From NCBI GenBank assembly GCA_022559845.1, contig CM040126.1, forward strand, positions 47,672,458-47,736,457: a DNA stretch of 64,000 nt, read 5' to 3'. Of this stretch, positions 21,449-33,130 are shown piece by piece; within the stretch, counting starts at the first letter, position 1, and each line of letters begins with the position of its first letter. The notes beneath the pieces are model-generated. The model saw only the letters and a list, made by a program, of their open reading frames with translations, made no database searches and was not told the origin of the DNA. Position numbers and translations under genes: made by a program. Source of the stretch: Amorphophallus konjac (lineage: Eukaryota; Streptophyta; Magnoliopsida; Alismatales; Araceae).

Positions 21449-23311
21449 GGAGTATTTTTACCTAATTTTGTATTTTTCAGAATTTCAAATCCCAAATAAT
21501 TTCCTATAAATAACCCCACACCCTCTCTCTTTCTCTCATTCTTACTCTCTCTCTTCTGCTTCTCTCCCCCACTTCTCTGGGCGCCCGACGGAGATGGTGG
21601 TGGGCGAGGTGGAGACGGTGTGAGGGCAAGGAGCGCGAGGATGGGGTCAGGATCGAGGCGGTGGAGGCGGGGCAAGCTCGGTCCCGCGTTCGGGTGCCCG
21701 GCGTGGATTTCGTGAGGCGTTTCGCGACGGAACGACGATCTCGGTGCGCGTAATCTTCAGTGGAGGTAGGGGGATGGTTCCCTAACCTGCGTACTTCATT
21801 TCCCCCGCGTTTTGTAGGCTGAGGCGAGCCAAGTGTGGGTTATTTCGGGCGTTTTGTCGAATCGAGCGGTGTTTTGCCATTTCTTTCCTTCCATTTTTGG
21901 GTTTTGAGACCCTGGGAATGATCCCCGTTGTTTTCCCCCTCGATTGGGATCGAGTGGGTGTGGAAACCTAGCCCCTGGGGTGGGTTCGGACAGGGTCACT
22001 GCCATAATCAATCGATCGACCGGTTGAGGACGGTCGACCGAACGGCACAGCACGCGGGGCTGAACCCAGTAGGGTTCGGTCGACCGACCCCTGTTGGGGT
22101 GGTCGACGCAGCTCGCGCTGCGTCGACGGCCCTGCTAGGCGGTCTACCGATCGGCTTGGTCCGGTTGACCGACCAGCGCGGGGAGCTTTGGTCGATCGAC
22201 CCAAAGGCCTTGGTCGACCGATCTGTCCTGTCTTGGCCCGTTTGGCCCCCAATCAACCCGGTCGTGACCTATTGGTCGACCTTTGGCCCCGTGGATGTCC
22301 CGGGCACCCCTTGGGTACCGTGACCCTATTTTTGGGTGTCTAGAAGTGCCATTTTATCTCGATTAGCATGCCCGTGGGTTTTAAGGGTCCAGTTGACCCT
22401 CTTGTGTTCTGGACTTTCGTGTTACGCTAGATCAAGTCGCCGTATACAAGCATGAGTGTGGAGAGCTATTCCCGCACGTCGTGAGCTTCTCTAGAAAGTG
22501 GTTTCCGTATGGGCCATGTGTATGGCCTATGAGATGTGAGTTTAGTTATCCAGCCTGGGGCTAGAGCTTTCTCGAGTTTCCCTTGGAAAGGGAATGAACA
22601 TGGCGGCTTGTAAGTCGCCCTGATAATTATATTATCGTGGTTTTTGACCCTAGGGGTAGGGCAGATTGACGGCATGATTCCCGTACGACAGTCTTGACCC
22701 GAGTCTCGTGACTCAAGGACCGTTAGATTTAGTAGGTCTAGTTGACTGTCCAGAGTCTGGTGGCCCCGAGCCACCCGCTACTCCGTGTTAATCGCAGTGG
22801 GTGAGTGCGTGGCCTTCCGTGTTTCCTCTCTACGGAGAGTGTTCACGTTTAGTGACCCCTCACTAGTCGTAGCTTGCCTGGGCACACGTGTGCCTACCCA
22901 CCTGGGAGTAGGTGGAGAGCTAGACCCAGGAGAGACGATTTTTAGACTGGTTGCCGTAAGGCCTCCCCTGTAGCGGCTCGAGTCCGGGCAGGGAGGAAAA
23001 CCAGCCAGAGGGCCTGACGTAATGCAGTTAGTCAATGTGTGCACACATGATCGGGGACTACGGACGCGTGCTGACGAGCACGACCCCGACTAAACCCTTG
23101 TTTCGTGGTTACTACTACGGTGTCTCAATTTTCGTGTGGGGTGAGGGAGACACCTGAGGTGCGGACTAAGTTGTCAGTGGACGCATCCGGCCTTGCTTAT
23201 AGTGGGCAGTACTCTCGTCACGTGACGAGACTCTCGTGACTCGAGTTTCCGTTTCCCGTCTGCGAGACGTGATTTTACGTGTAGTTTCCGGGTGTTTCCC
23301 TAATGTAGAGG
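21449..23311 (+). mobile_element. 3' LTR of element B, second segment
   Basis: It resumes at the duplicated GGAGT and carries TATAAATA (21505-21512), the CT-rich leader, the GGTCGACC array (about 22005-22262) and the rest of the LTR up to TAATGTAGAGG. There it is cut by the reversed LTR B2. It is strikingly similar to 8405-10217 over most of its length. Confidence 0.8.
22005..22262. repeat. GGTCGACC palindrome array in the 3' LTR of B
   Basis: It corresponds to 9000-9245, with the motif order mostly preserved and one extra GGTCGATCGACC unit. Spacers have changed by small insertions and deletions, so the array is evolving faster than its flanks. Confidence 0.75.
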
Positions 23312-25404
23312 TGTAGCGACCCAAGATCCGGATACCGGGAAAGGAACCAGATACCATTTGAATCCTGGCCCGCCGCCCACGAGTCGGGGCTCAGAAGGGA
23401 TAAAAAGGAGTGTGGATGTACAGAGAAATAGGAAATAAAGCAGGACAATTCAACAATTAACAAAAATAAATAATCTAACTATAGCAGAGTCCAGTCCAAC
23501 AGAAGTACAGTCTAAGGTAGAAGAACGTACCCAACACCGAGTGAACACTCGACCCGATGAGTTGGCAACTAAGAACCTCAACACAGCACCCTCGAACCTC
23601 GAGGAAGAAGCGCCTCACCTGAAACGCAGGGGTGAGCCTCCTATCACTGGCTCAGTAGGGGTCCCGCGGAACCCCAACCATAAATAACGGTGGTAACAGA
23701 ATGTAGCAACAACAGCAGGAATAGCAAACCACTGGTCGGTAAAAACTCGGCAGTACATCTACTCCTACCGTACCGGAAAACGCGCCTCGATCTCACCGTC
23801 GAGGAACCACCGAACTAACGGGGAAACCTCTGGCTACGCTACCGAAAGAAACATCACGACAACGCTGTCGTGGACCTAACACTGTCTAGAGAGAACCCTC
23901 GGTGGCACCCACCAGAACCCTAGACCTCTACCTCAGGAACACACCCGAAAACTACACATAAAATCACGTCTCGCAGACGGGAAGCGAAAACTCAAGTCAC
24001 AAGAATCTCACATCACGTGACAGGAGCACTGTCCACCAGAAGCAAAGCCAGATGCATCCACTGACGACTTAGTCCGCACCTCAAGTGTCTCACTGTGACG
24101 CCCCAAGCGGAGATAGAGACACAACAGTAACCAGTACCACGAATAAGGACTAGCTGGGGTCGCGCTCATCAGCGTGGGTCCGACAGCCCCCAACTAAGTG
24201 TGCACACACAGACCATGCGTCCTAAGTCAGATCCTCTAGCTGGTTCTTCCCCCGAAGTCCGGACTCAGGCTGCGCGTGGGGGCCCTACGGTAACCAGCCT
24301 AAAAATTGTCTCTCTTGGGTAAGCCGCTCCACCACTCCCGGGTGGCTCAGCATACGTGTGCCGTAAGAAGGCTACGACTAGTGGGAAGTCACTAAACGTG
24401 AACATGGAAAGCCATACACGCACCCATCGCGAGTAACGCGGAGTAACAGGTGGCACGACGCCACCAGACTCTGGATAGCCCACTAGACCTACTAAATCCA
24501 ACGGTCCTTGAGTCACAAGACTCGAGTCAAGACCATTGTACACAACGGCACAACGCTGTTAATCTAGCCTAATCCCTAGGTCTGAAATCACGATGACATG
24601 ATTCCCAAGGCAACTCACAAGCCGTCAAGACCATTCCCTCAAAAAGGGAACTCAAGAGACCTCCAGCCCCAGGCTGGGTAACTGGACTCACAGTCCAAGG
24701 CCACACACATGGTCCACTCGAAAACCACTTTCCGGAGGAACCCACCTCGTGCGGGGAAAGCCCTCCGCACTCATACCGATACATGATGACTCGATCTAGC
24801 AAAAGCGCAAAAGCCTGTAACACATGGGGTCACCCGAATCCACCAAACCTATGGGCACACTAACCGAGGTAACACGGTACCTTCGGACACCCAAAACACC
24901 GTCGCGATACACACGGGGTGTTCGGTGTGAACGCGTCACGTGGTGGAAAGAGAGAGAGAGATGTGGTATTTCCCTCTCTCTTTAATAAAGGGTGAAAGAA
25001 ATGAGGATAAAACAATGGAAACGCGCGCTATAGGGGATATGGGAAGAACGGTGGACAAGTACGACCTACAAATAAGATAACAGTGAGGACATAGAGAATT
25101 TAGACTGACCGAACTCCGGTACGTGGAGGAGATAGGGGTCCGAAGACCCTCTCGCGCAAACTGAACCCCTTCCCGGTAGGCGTGACCCACCGTTCTGAGA
25201 GCAGCTTTTCAGATACCGAATTCGAGTCCTGGGACTCTACGTAATAGGAGTTGACAGACGGGAAGACTCGTAGACTCGGAATTTGTAACGGTATCCCACT
25301 CCTCGGACAGTTACAAGAACAACATGAATAAAAGCACACCACTGCAGGACATTGGTCTTTGCGGGGTTTTAACAACAATATTGCAATATGAGCAGTAATT
25401 AATA

Positions 25405-25915
25405 TATGTATATATGGAAACCACCGCGAGACATTGGCCTTACGGGATTTTTAATGTAACATAAATAATACATATAAGTATATATATAAACCACCACGAG
25501 ACATTGGCCTCTGCGGGATTTTTTTACTATAACATAGATAATAAATATAAGTGTATATATATATATAAACCACCACGAGACTTTGGGCTCTGCGGGGTTT
25601 TCACTACGATATAGATAATAAATATAAGTATATATATATATATATAAACCACCACGAGACTTTGGCCTCTGCGGGGTTTTTATTATAACATAGATAATAA
25701 ATATAAGTATATATATATATAAATCATCACGAGACTTTGGGCTCTGCGGGGTTTTTATTATAACATAGATAATAAATATAAGTATATATATAAACCACCA
25801 CGAGACATTGGCCTCTGCGGGGTTTTTACTATAATATAAGTATATATAATAAGAAATAAAAAGGGGATCAAATAAACCGCCGCGAGATGTTATTCTCCGC
25901 GGGGTTTTAGAGCGA
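25405..25915. repeat. Tandem array of 65-75 bp units with a CCACGAGAC..CTGCGGGG core
   Basis: About seven units each contain ACCACCACGAGAC, then TTGG(C/G)CTCTGCGGGGTTTT, then an AT-rich TATAACATAGATAATAAATA spacer. The last units (25877-26140) have clear stems such as CCGCGAGA and TCTCCGCGG. A single minus frame reads through it because the unit length often keeps frame. Confidence 0.85.
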
Positions 25916-26627
25916 TGATAGGGGAATGCTGAAATTAAATAGTTAGGGGTTAGAGAGTATGGTGTAGAAAATAAAATGCTGAAATGGAAACGATCGCGGG
26001 AGGTGACCCACCGCACCAATTAGGAGTTAGATATACAGAAAGTAAATGACAGAAACCGCCGTAGGGAATAATCCTCCGCGCGGGTGAGGCCAGAGACAGA
26101 AGAAGATAACCGCTGCGGGAAGCAACTCTCCGCGGGTGTTATTAAAACAAAGATGGTCAAAATGAAGCGCGCGTTAGAAGTTTTGTGATCGCCAGGGACC
26201 GAGGGTCCCGAGTGGATTGATCGCTTTTACCTTTGACGCGGGATGCGTGGGTTCCTTCTTCCTCTTCGTTCGACTGGCCAAAGAAGAGGGCTTTTAAGTG
26301 GTTACCCTGCAAAAAGAAACAAACACAAAATAAAATTAAGTCAGAACGGTGATATGATATGATAACAATTCATGGAATAAAACACTGATAAGATGGATAA
26401 CAAACTAAAAACACAATAAAATAATAAAAAAAATAATAAAAGAAGGAACGCAAGCACGGGGCGAGCGAACGGTGGGACGAAACAGTTTCCCTCATGTGCG
26501 GGAACACGCGGGAAAGCTAATTGGGCCGAAGGCCGTGCTTTTATTTCTGCACAAATTCAAAAGGATAACAGTCAGAAGGATAACGAACTAGCATAAATCA
26601 CTCAACCATATAAATAGGCATATATAA

Positions 26628-26668
<41 letters not shown>

Positions 26669-27019
26669 TACAAAGATGAACATAAGATATACATAATATG
26701 TATGGGAGTATATGTTATATGCATACCATATATATATACACGTATACTCTTCTATATAAGTATATGCATATAAGTATATATAGAGATAAAGGAGTGAATA
26801 TGTTAAAAATGAAAAGAACTACCTGAACTAACTACATGTACAAATATATATCACTGGTGCACAGTGTGCATGAAAGTGAAGTGAATAGCATGAGTGTGTC
26901 AATGAATATGGAAGAGTGCATGTGTGCAGTGCGAAGGTAAAACCGTGCACATGTGTGTATGGTGTGCAGGTGAACTGTGTGCATGTGTATATGTTATGTG
27001 ATCATGGGAAGGGGGACAG

Positions 27020-27600
27020 GCAGCGTGAGGGGAGGAGAGAGAGAGAGAGAGAGAGAGAAGTAGAGAGGGAGAAAGTTCTCCTCTTTGTTTTTTTTGTTTT
27101 AAATTTTCTATGCTTTAGTTTTTATATATGCAATACATATGTATAAAAAAATATACATAAGATATATATATATAGTGTATATATAATATTTATATATATG
27201 AGAGATAGAGAGAATACGTGAGAGCAGAAAAAAAAAACAATAAGAGAGAAGAGAGAGGATGGGGAGTAAAAGTAAAATATAAAAGAAAGAAGGTGAGAGG
27301 GAGAGAGAGAGAGAGAGAAACGGATGGGGGAGAGAGGACGTGAGGGACAGTGGATTAAAAAGAGAAAAAAAGAATTAAAGAGGAAGAGAGAGGGAGGGAA
27401 ACCGAGAGAGAGGGGGAAAGAAGAGAGAGGAATAAAAAGAAAGAGAGGGGGGAGAGAGAACGCGAGACATAGAGAGAGGGGGGAAGAGAGAGAGAGAGTG
27501 AGACGGATGGGGGAGAGAGAGAGAGAGAAACGGATGGGGGAGAGAGAGAGACGGTGGGAGGAGAGAGGGAGAGGAAGAGAGATCGCAAGGGAGAGGGAGG
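27020..27600. repeat. GA-rich (purine) tract
   Basis: It consists of long (GA)n runs and GGGAGAGAGAG blocks on the plus strand. The 173-codon plus frame and 186-codon minus frame across it are low-complexity Arg/Glu and Ser/Leu/Pro strings, not proteins. Confidence 0.8.
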
Positions 27601-28974
27601 GCAGAGAAGGAGGCCAGCTGTGGGCGGCCGATGGCGACGGCGAGCAGCGGCCGGCGGGGGACGACGACGGTGACCCGGTGATGTCGCGGCAAGGAGAGGT
27701 GCGCCTGGCAGGGTGCTCTGGCGTGGGGAGCGGAGGTGGCTGCCGGCCTTCGAGCTCAGCAGTGGGGACGGTGGTGTCGATGCGGCAAAGAGGTGGACAC
27801 GGCGGCAGTTGGCGGAGGAGTGGCCGGAGGAGCTCACGACGGTGAAGCGGAGGTGGTAGCCCGACGAACTGGTGGGTGGCCGGCAGGGGGTCTGTCGCGG
27901 CATCGTGGAGTTCACGGGGGGAGATGGCTGACGTGGAGTTGGGTGTGCAAGCAGCGGCGGTCGGAGGGTGGCCGGAGGCGAACGACGGGGGTGTGGGCCG
28001 AGCGACGTGGGACGCGGGTAGCTGCGCGGTGGAGAGTGTTCACGGCAAGGGTGGCCGGAGGTGGCTGCCCTGGGTTGCCGGCGCGTGGAGGCTAGCAGAG
28101 GAGTGGAGTTTACTGTGGACGGTGAGGAGGAGGGGGCTCACAGTGGCACGGTGGCGTGGTGTGGCTCGTGGGCGTGGAGTCTGGCGTGAGGAAGCCGGTG
28201 GCGAGGTGGTTGGCAGCGTGAGGCTAGGTTTTGCGGTGAGGTGGGCTGCCGTGGCGGAGTTACATGCAGAGGGCTCGTAACGAAGATGGTAGTGGCGTCG
28301 AAGGGGGGGGGGCTGCAGCTGTGTGGTGTGTGTAGGAGAGATGGCCGAACGAACGATGAGAGTGGAGGGTGTGTTATGCGTAAAAGAGAGGGATGGAGGA
28401 GAGATGAAGGGGATAAGAGAGATGAGAGACAAGAGAGAAAGGGACATAAGAGAGGGAGAGAAAGAGACGGGAGGGGTGAGGGAGAATGTATGCGGAGGGA
28501 AATGAGCAGGGAGGAGGGGGTTACGTGAGAGGGAGGGAAGAAAATAGGGAGAGAGAAAGGGACGTGAGGATAAAATATAAATTATTTTTTATTTTATTTT
28601 ATTTATTATTAGTATTATTATTATTATTATTTTGTTTATTTTTGTGGTTATCATATCTTTTTACTTTTTAATTAATATATTTATTTTATACATATAGTAA
28701 TCACTTTTATATATATTTACAAAAATATTATTATTAAAGAAAATCAATTATATTTTTTTATGTAAACATAATTATACACACATTATTTTGGATTTCATTT
28801 TCTCTTTTGTTTATTTATATGTACACATATTTTAATTTTCTCCCTTTCACAAAATAATGCAAATTAACCATAATTACGGAAATCACCCAGATAAAAGAAA
28901 ATGTAAGCCACTTCAGGGCATTACGGTACAATATGGGATTTACTCATCGTAACGTCAGAAACGGCGTGTCTACA

Positions 28975-29778
28975 TTCGGGACACCCACGGTGCCATAGGT
29001 CGACCACTGGGTCACAACCGGGTCGACCGGGGGCCGACAGAGCACAACCGGAACACAAGAGGGTCGCTCAGACCCTTAAACCCACTGGCACGCTAATCGA
29101 GGGTAAACAGAACCTTCAGACACCCAAAAATACGGTCGTAGTACCCATGGGGTGTCCGGGACACTCACGGGGCCATAGGTCGGTCATTGGGTCTCAACCG
29201 GACCCACCGAGGCCAAAAACGGGCCAAACATTGCATTTCGGTCGACCAACCTACAGGGGTCAGTCGACCAACCAGTTTGGTCGACCGAATTGGGCAGAAT
29301 GCCCAGTTCAGCAGCGAACGCCCGATCGGTTGACCGAACCGCCCACCTAGGTCGACCGATTACGACGAAAAACCGACCGAACTCAACCCTAGAGCACGGT
29401 TACACGCCCCATTCGATCCCAATTGGAGGGGAAAACATAGGGGACCATCCCCTAGACCCAAAGACCCAAAAATGGAGGAAGAAAGAGGGGAAACCTCGAT
29501 CGATTCGAGGAAACCGTCGCACGCCCTAAAAACACGATTTCTTCCCCAAACGAGCAATAAACCTCGCTCAGCTCACCACGGCCTACAAAACTCGCGGGAA
29601 ATAAAGTACTCGAGCTAGGGAACCATCCCTATACCTCCACTGAAGACTTCACACGTCGAGATCGCCGTTCTACGCAAAACCGTCCGCGAAACCCCCGCCT
29701 GTTCACGAACTCGCACCCGAGCTTCAACTCGCCACCACGCCTTGATCCTCGACCTGTCTACGTGCTCCTCACCCCCAC
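28975..29778 (-). mobile_element. B2 solo LTR, middle segment, with a tandem duplication
   Basis: CGGGACACCCACGG..GCCATAGGTCG occurs at 28977 and again, diverged, at 29157. About 180 bases of this LTR are therefore tandemly duplicated, unlike the other B LTRs in the window. GGTCGACC motifs lie at 29236-29362. The segment ends at CCCAC (29774-29778), the target site of element A. Confidence 0.75.
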
Positions 29779-29996
29779 TGTAATGTCCCAGGTTTTTTTT
29801 TCGGATCTTTTAGTGGGTCTCGGAGTGTATTTTGTGCTTTACACGTGTTTTTACCTGATGTGCCTTTGGAACTCTGTGCAGGGTGAACCGTGGCGTTCTT
29901 CGACTCCGGGACAGTACCACTGCGTTGTGTTCATTCCAAGGATCGCGGAGGTAATTTTTCATAATTTTCTTAATTTATGCAATTTTTGGGTTTTTC

Positions 29997-30004
29997 TATA
30001 TATT
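29997..30004 (+). promoter_or_regulatory. LTR TATA box, element A 5' LTR
   Basis: TATATATTAACCC lies about 220 bases into the LTR and is copied at 35922-35929 in the 3' LTR. Transcription would start about 30 bases downstream, in the CT-rich stretch. The array at 30536-31085 would then be in the transcribed leader. Confidence 0.55.
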
Positions 30005-30535
30005 AACCCTTTTCTCTCTCCCCCTCTCATTCTATCTTTCTCACTCTCTCTCATCTCTTTCTCTCCCCCTCTCCCCGGGCGGCCGACGGTGGCGGAGGAG
30101 GGCGAGGCGGCGATGGCGGGAGGCGAGGAACGGGGAACGGGTCGAGGATCGAGGGTCGGTGGCGCGTGGAAGCTCGGCCGCGGGTTCGTGAAGCGGTGAG
30201 GGTTTCACGGCGTTTTCTTCGTGGATCGGCGAGCTCGGGGCGCAAAATCTTCGGTGGAGGTAGGGAGATGGACCCCCAGCTCGTGCACTTCCTTTCCCGC
30301 GAGTTTCGTAGGCCGTGGTGAGCCGAGCGGGTGGAATCGGGGTTTTTTGGGCAAAACCCATGTTTTAGGGCTTGTGGGCCAATCTCTCGTTTTACGGCGT
30401 TTTTGACCGATCCAAGGGTTTAGATGCATACCTAGGGGCGTGGGGATGGATTCCCCTTTGTTTCCCCATCACCCGGGGGTGATCGGGGCGTGGATCGGTG
30501 TTTTGGATGGTTTCCCGCCGTAACGTTCTCGGGAG

Positions 30536-31085
30536 GGTGTGACGATCATTCCAGTGACCGTTACATATGTGTAACGCGCCTGGGTAGGGGCGTTACATTC
30601 CCTTTGCTTTGGACTTTGGCGTTCGTGGGTGTGACGGTCCCACGATAGACCGCCACAGCCGTGTGACGCGCCTGGGTGGCTGCGTCACATCCCCTGTTAC
30701 CCAGCTGAGGGCTGGGGGTGTAACGGCCCCCGATGGACCGTTACATGCGCGTGACGCGCCTGGGGTGGGCCGTCAGGGGTGTTCCAACCGTTGTCGTTTG
30801 ACCGATTGGGTGTCTGTGTGTGTAACGAGCTGGACCAGGCGCGTTACATTCGTGTAACACGCTGGGGCAGGCGCGTTACATCCCGTTTTCACGCTGGGAG
30901 CGTGAGGCGCGCGTGACGCACCAGGGCAGGCGCGTTACATTTGTGTAACGCACTGAGCCAGGCGCGTTACATCCTGCGTTCCTATGGGCCGTGTAACGGC
31001 CTGCATTAGGCCGCCAGGTGGATGTGACGGTCCCGCCTAGACCATTACAGCCCTGTGACGGTCTAGGGCTAGACCGTCAGGCGTT
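30536..31085. repeat. Hairpin-unit array, GTAACGCGC..GCGCGTTAC (5' LTR of A)
   Basis: About twelve units of 28-35 bases have the form GTGTAACGCGC, a loop such as CTGGGGCAG, then GCGCGTTACAT. Examples start near 30570, 30660, 30716, 30819, 30852, 30910, 30943, 30991, 31021 and 31052. Paired arms co-vary between units: TAACG/CGTTA, TGACG/CGTCA, and GACGGTCTAG/CTAGACCGTC at 31056-31078. This is an array of imperfect palindromes, not a simple direct repeat. Confidence 0.9.
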
Positions 31086-33114
31086 GTGTTGCACCGAGGT
31101 GAGTTTTTGTGTTCTCCACCTTGATCCGCGATGTGTGGGCCCCTGGTCGACCCGGTTGGGACCCAGTGGTCGACTTGCAGTCTCGAGAGTGCCAGACACC
31201 CATGGGATTCTGTGTCCGTGTTTTGAGGGTGTCTGGAGGATCATGTTATCTCGTTTAGCGTGCCCGTGGGGTTGAGAGTCTGGGTGACTTCTCACGTGTT
31301 GGGCTTTCGTGTCACGCTCGATCGCGTCACCGTGCATCGGTGTGTGTGCGGTGGGGTCTCCCCCGCATGTCATGGGTTTCTTTGAAAGGCGATTCCCATG
31401 TAGGCCATGTGTTTGGCCTTGGACTGCGAGTCCAGTTATCCGGCCTGGGGCTGGAGGTTTCCCGCTTGCCCTGAGATGGGAAATCGACAAGGTGGCTTGT
31501 GTGCTGCCCTGAGAATCGTGCTTCTGTGTTTTCCGTGTTTTCCGTGTGGGTGGCCTTAGTCCCCTGCATTCCCTTCCCGAGGGAGTGGTCTTGGCGGTTC
31601 GTGAGTTGTCTCGGTACTCGTGCTACAGTGGTTTTAGACCTAGAGATTGGACTGGATTGACGGCTTTGTGCTGTTGCGTATAACGGTCTTGACCCCGAGT
31701 CTTGTGACTCAAGGACCGTTGGGTGTAATGCGTCTAGAGGACTGTCCAGAGTCCAGTGGCTTAGCGCCACTTGAGTTTTCTCGACTCTCGCGCAGGGTGC
31801 GTGCGTGGCCGTGGACTGCGAGTCCTGTCTCTTCTCCGACTGTGGTCACCGTGCGATGGGGCCGGTACGTGGGGTGGTCCCCGTACATCGTTGGATGCGG
31901 ACGTTATTTTCCGTTGAGTTGAGAGTCTACTCCTTCAGTGACCCTCCACTAGTCGTAGCCTACCAGTACGCGGTACCGGTCGCACCAGGGAGTGGTGTAC
32001 GGGCTTACCCTTAGAGACGGTTTGTGGACCGGTTGCCGTCGGGCCCCACGTCTTGCAGCCTGAGTCCGGCTGAGGGGAAAACCGGTCAGAGGGCCAGACC
32101 AGGGACGCACGGTCTGTGTGTGCACACGTGGTTGGGGACGGTTGGACCCACGTCGACGGGCGTGACCCCAGTTAGTCACTTGTTTGTGGTACTTTTACGG
32201 TGTTCGTGCCTTTGGTAGGCGCTACCACGTCAGGCAGTTCACCTGCGGTGCGGTGTAAGACGTCAGGGAACGCTACCGGCTGTGCTTCTAGTGGGAGGTA
32301 CTCCTGTCGAGTCGGGAGTGACAGACTATCAGTTTTCGTGTGACTTCGACCTTCGGGTTTCGGCCGCGTTGACCGTTGAGTTCCAGGTGTTTCACCGTGG
32401 CACGTGTGTCGGCTCTCGTGCCGTGAGACTAGTGCTAGTGGCTTTACCAAGGTTGCGTCTTGTTGTGTGGTACCCGCGACCGGATGGTCGGGGTTGCACT
32501 TTGGACTGTGTGTCCAGGTCGGCCGTGTCCGGGGAGACAGGCCTCTACGGCGTGGTTGCCGTGGGTTTTTACTTCGGTAAGCGGTACTAGTGCAGTTCGG
32601 TAGCCTCGACTGCGAGATCGAGGTGTGTTTCTGGTACAGTAGTAGTTGTAGCGCCGGGCTTCGACCGGCCACCGGGTTTACTGTTCCTTCTGTTGCGGTT
32701 GCTCTTGTAGCCTTTCTTTCCGCTACCGCCGTTGTTTCCGGTTGGGGTTCCGCGGGATCCCTGCTGAGTCTCTGTTTTGGAGACTCATTCCCTGCTTTTC
32801 AGGTGTGGCGGTTCTTCCTCGAGGTTCGAGGGTGCGGAGCGGAGGTTCTCAGTTGCCAGCTTGTCGGGCCGAGTGTTCACTTGGCATGTGGTACGTTTTA
32901 CTACTTTGGAATGTACTTTCTGTTGGATTGGACTCTGTTGTAGCTGTAGTTGTTCTTTCTTTCAGCTTGTTGTTGTTGGTTGTCCTACTTTATTTCCTAT
33001 TTCTTTGTGCCTCCATACTCCTTTTAGCCCTTCCGAGCCCTCCCGGCTCGTGGGCGGCGGTGCGAGTCTCGGGTTATCGGGCCTTTCCGGTAATCGGATT
33101 CTCGGGTCGTTACA

Positions 33115-33130
33115 GCTGGTATCAGAGCAG
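33115..33130 (+). other. Primer-binding site (initiator tRNA-Met)
   Basis: TGGTATCAGAGCAG starts at 33117, two bases after the TTACA end of the 5' LTR. TGGTATCAGAGC is the standard complement to the 3' end of plant initiator tRNA-Met, which primes minus-strand DNA synthesis in most plant LTR elements. Confidence 0.92.

Larger units (their letters stand above)
24926..28974 (-). mobile_element. Solo LTR, family C2, 4,049 bp
   Basis: The left end is TGTGAACGCGTCACG and the right end is CGGCGTGTCTACA. TTCGG is duplicated at 24921-24925 and 28975-28979. Removing the insert restores a continuous B2 LTR that aligns with the other B LTRs. It contains a hairpin-unit tandem array (25405-25915), TA-rich tracts (26630-26790 and 27140-27220), a long GA-rich tract (27020-27600) and a GC-rich block (27600-28300). 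The long frames in the GA- and GC-rich blocks have repetitive composition and no domain that I recognise. The minus orientation follows from the TGTAGACACG start shared with positions 79 and 12423. Confidence 0.8.
29779..33114 (+). mobile_element. Element A 5' LTR
   Basis: It starts TGTAATGTCCCAGG and ends TCGGGTCGTTACA. A TATATATT box at 29997-30004 precedes a CT-rich leader and a GGGCGGCCGACGG block shared with the B LTRs. It then carries the 30.5-31.1 kb hairpin array. The start and end are similar to family B, so A and B are related, but the arrays differ completely. Confidence 0.92.

Noticed and set aside
25405..25915. Regularly spaced repeats that could suggest a CRISPR array
   Set aside because: Spacers are AT-rich and nearly identical to each other, the units are inverted-repeat tandem units inside a plant LTR, and there are no cas genes.
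27324..28280. Arg/Glu-rich and Ala/Gly-rich frames up to 186 codons
   Set aside because: They arise from GA-rich and GC-rich tracts in the C2 solo LTR, overlap on both strands, and match no family.
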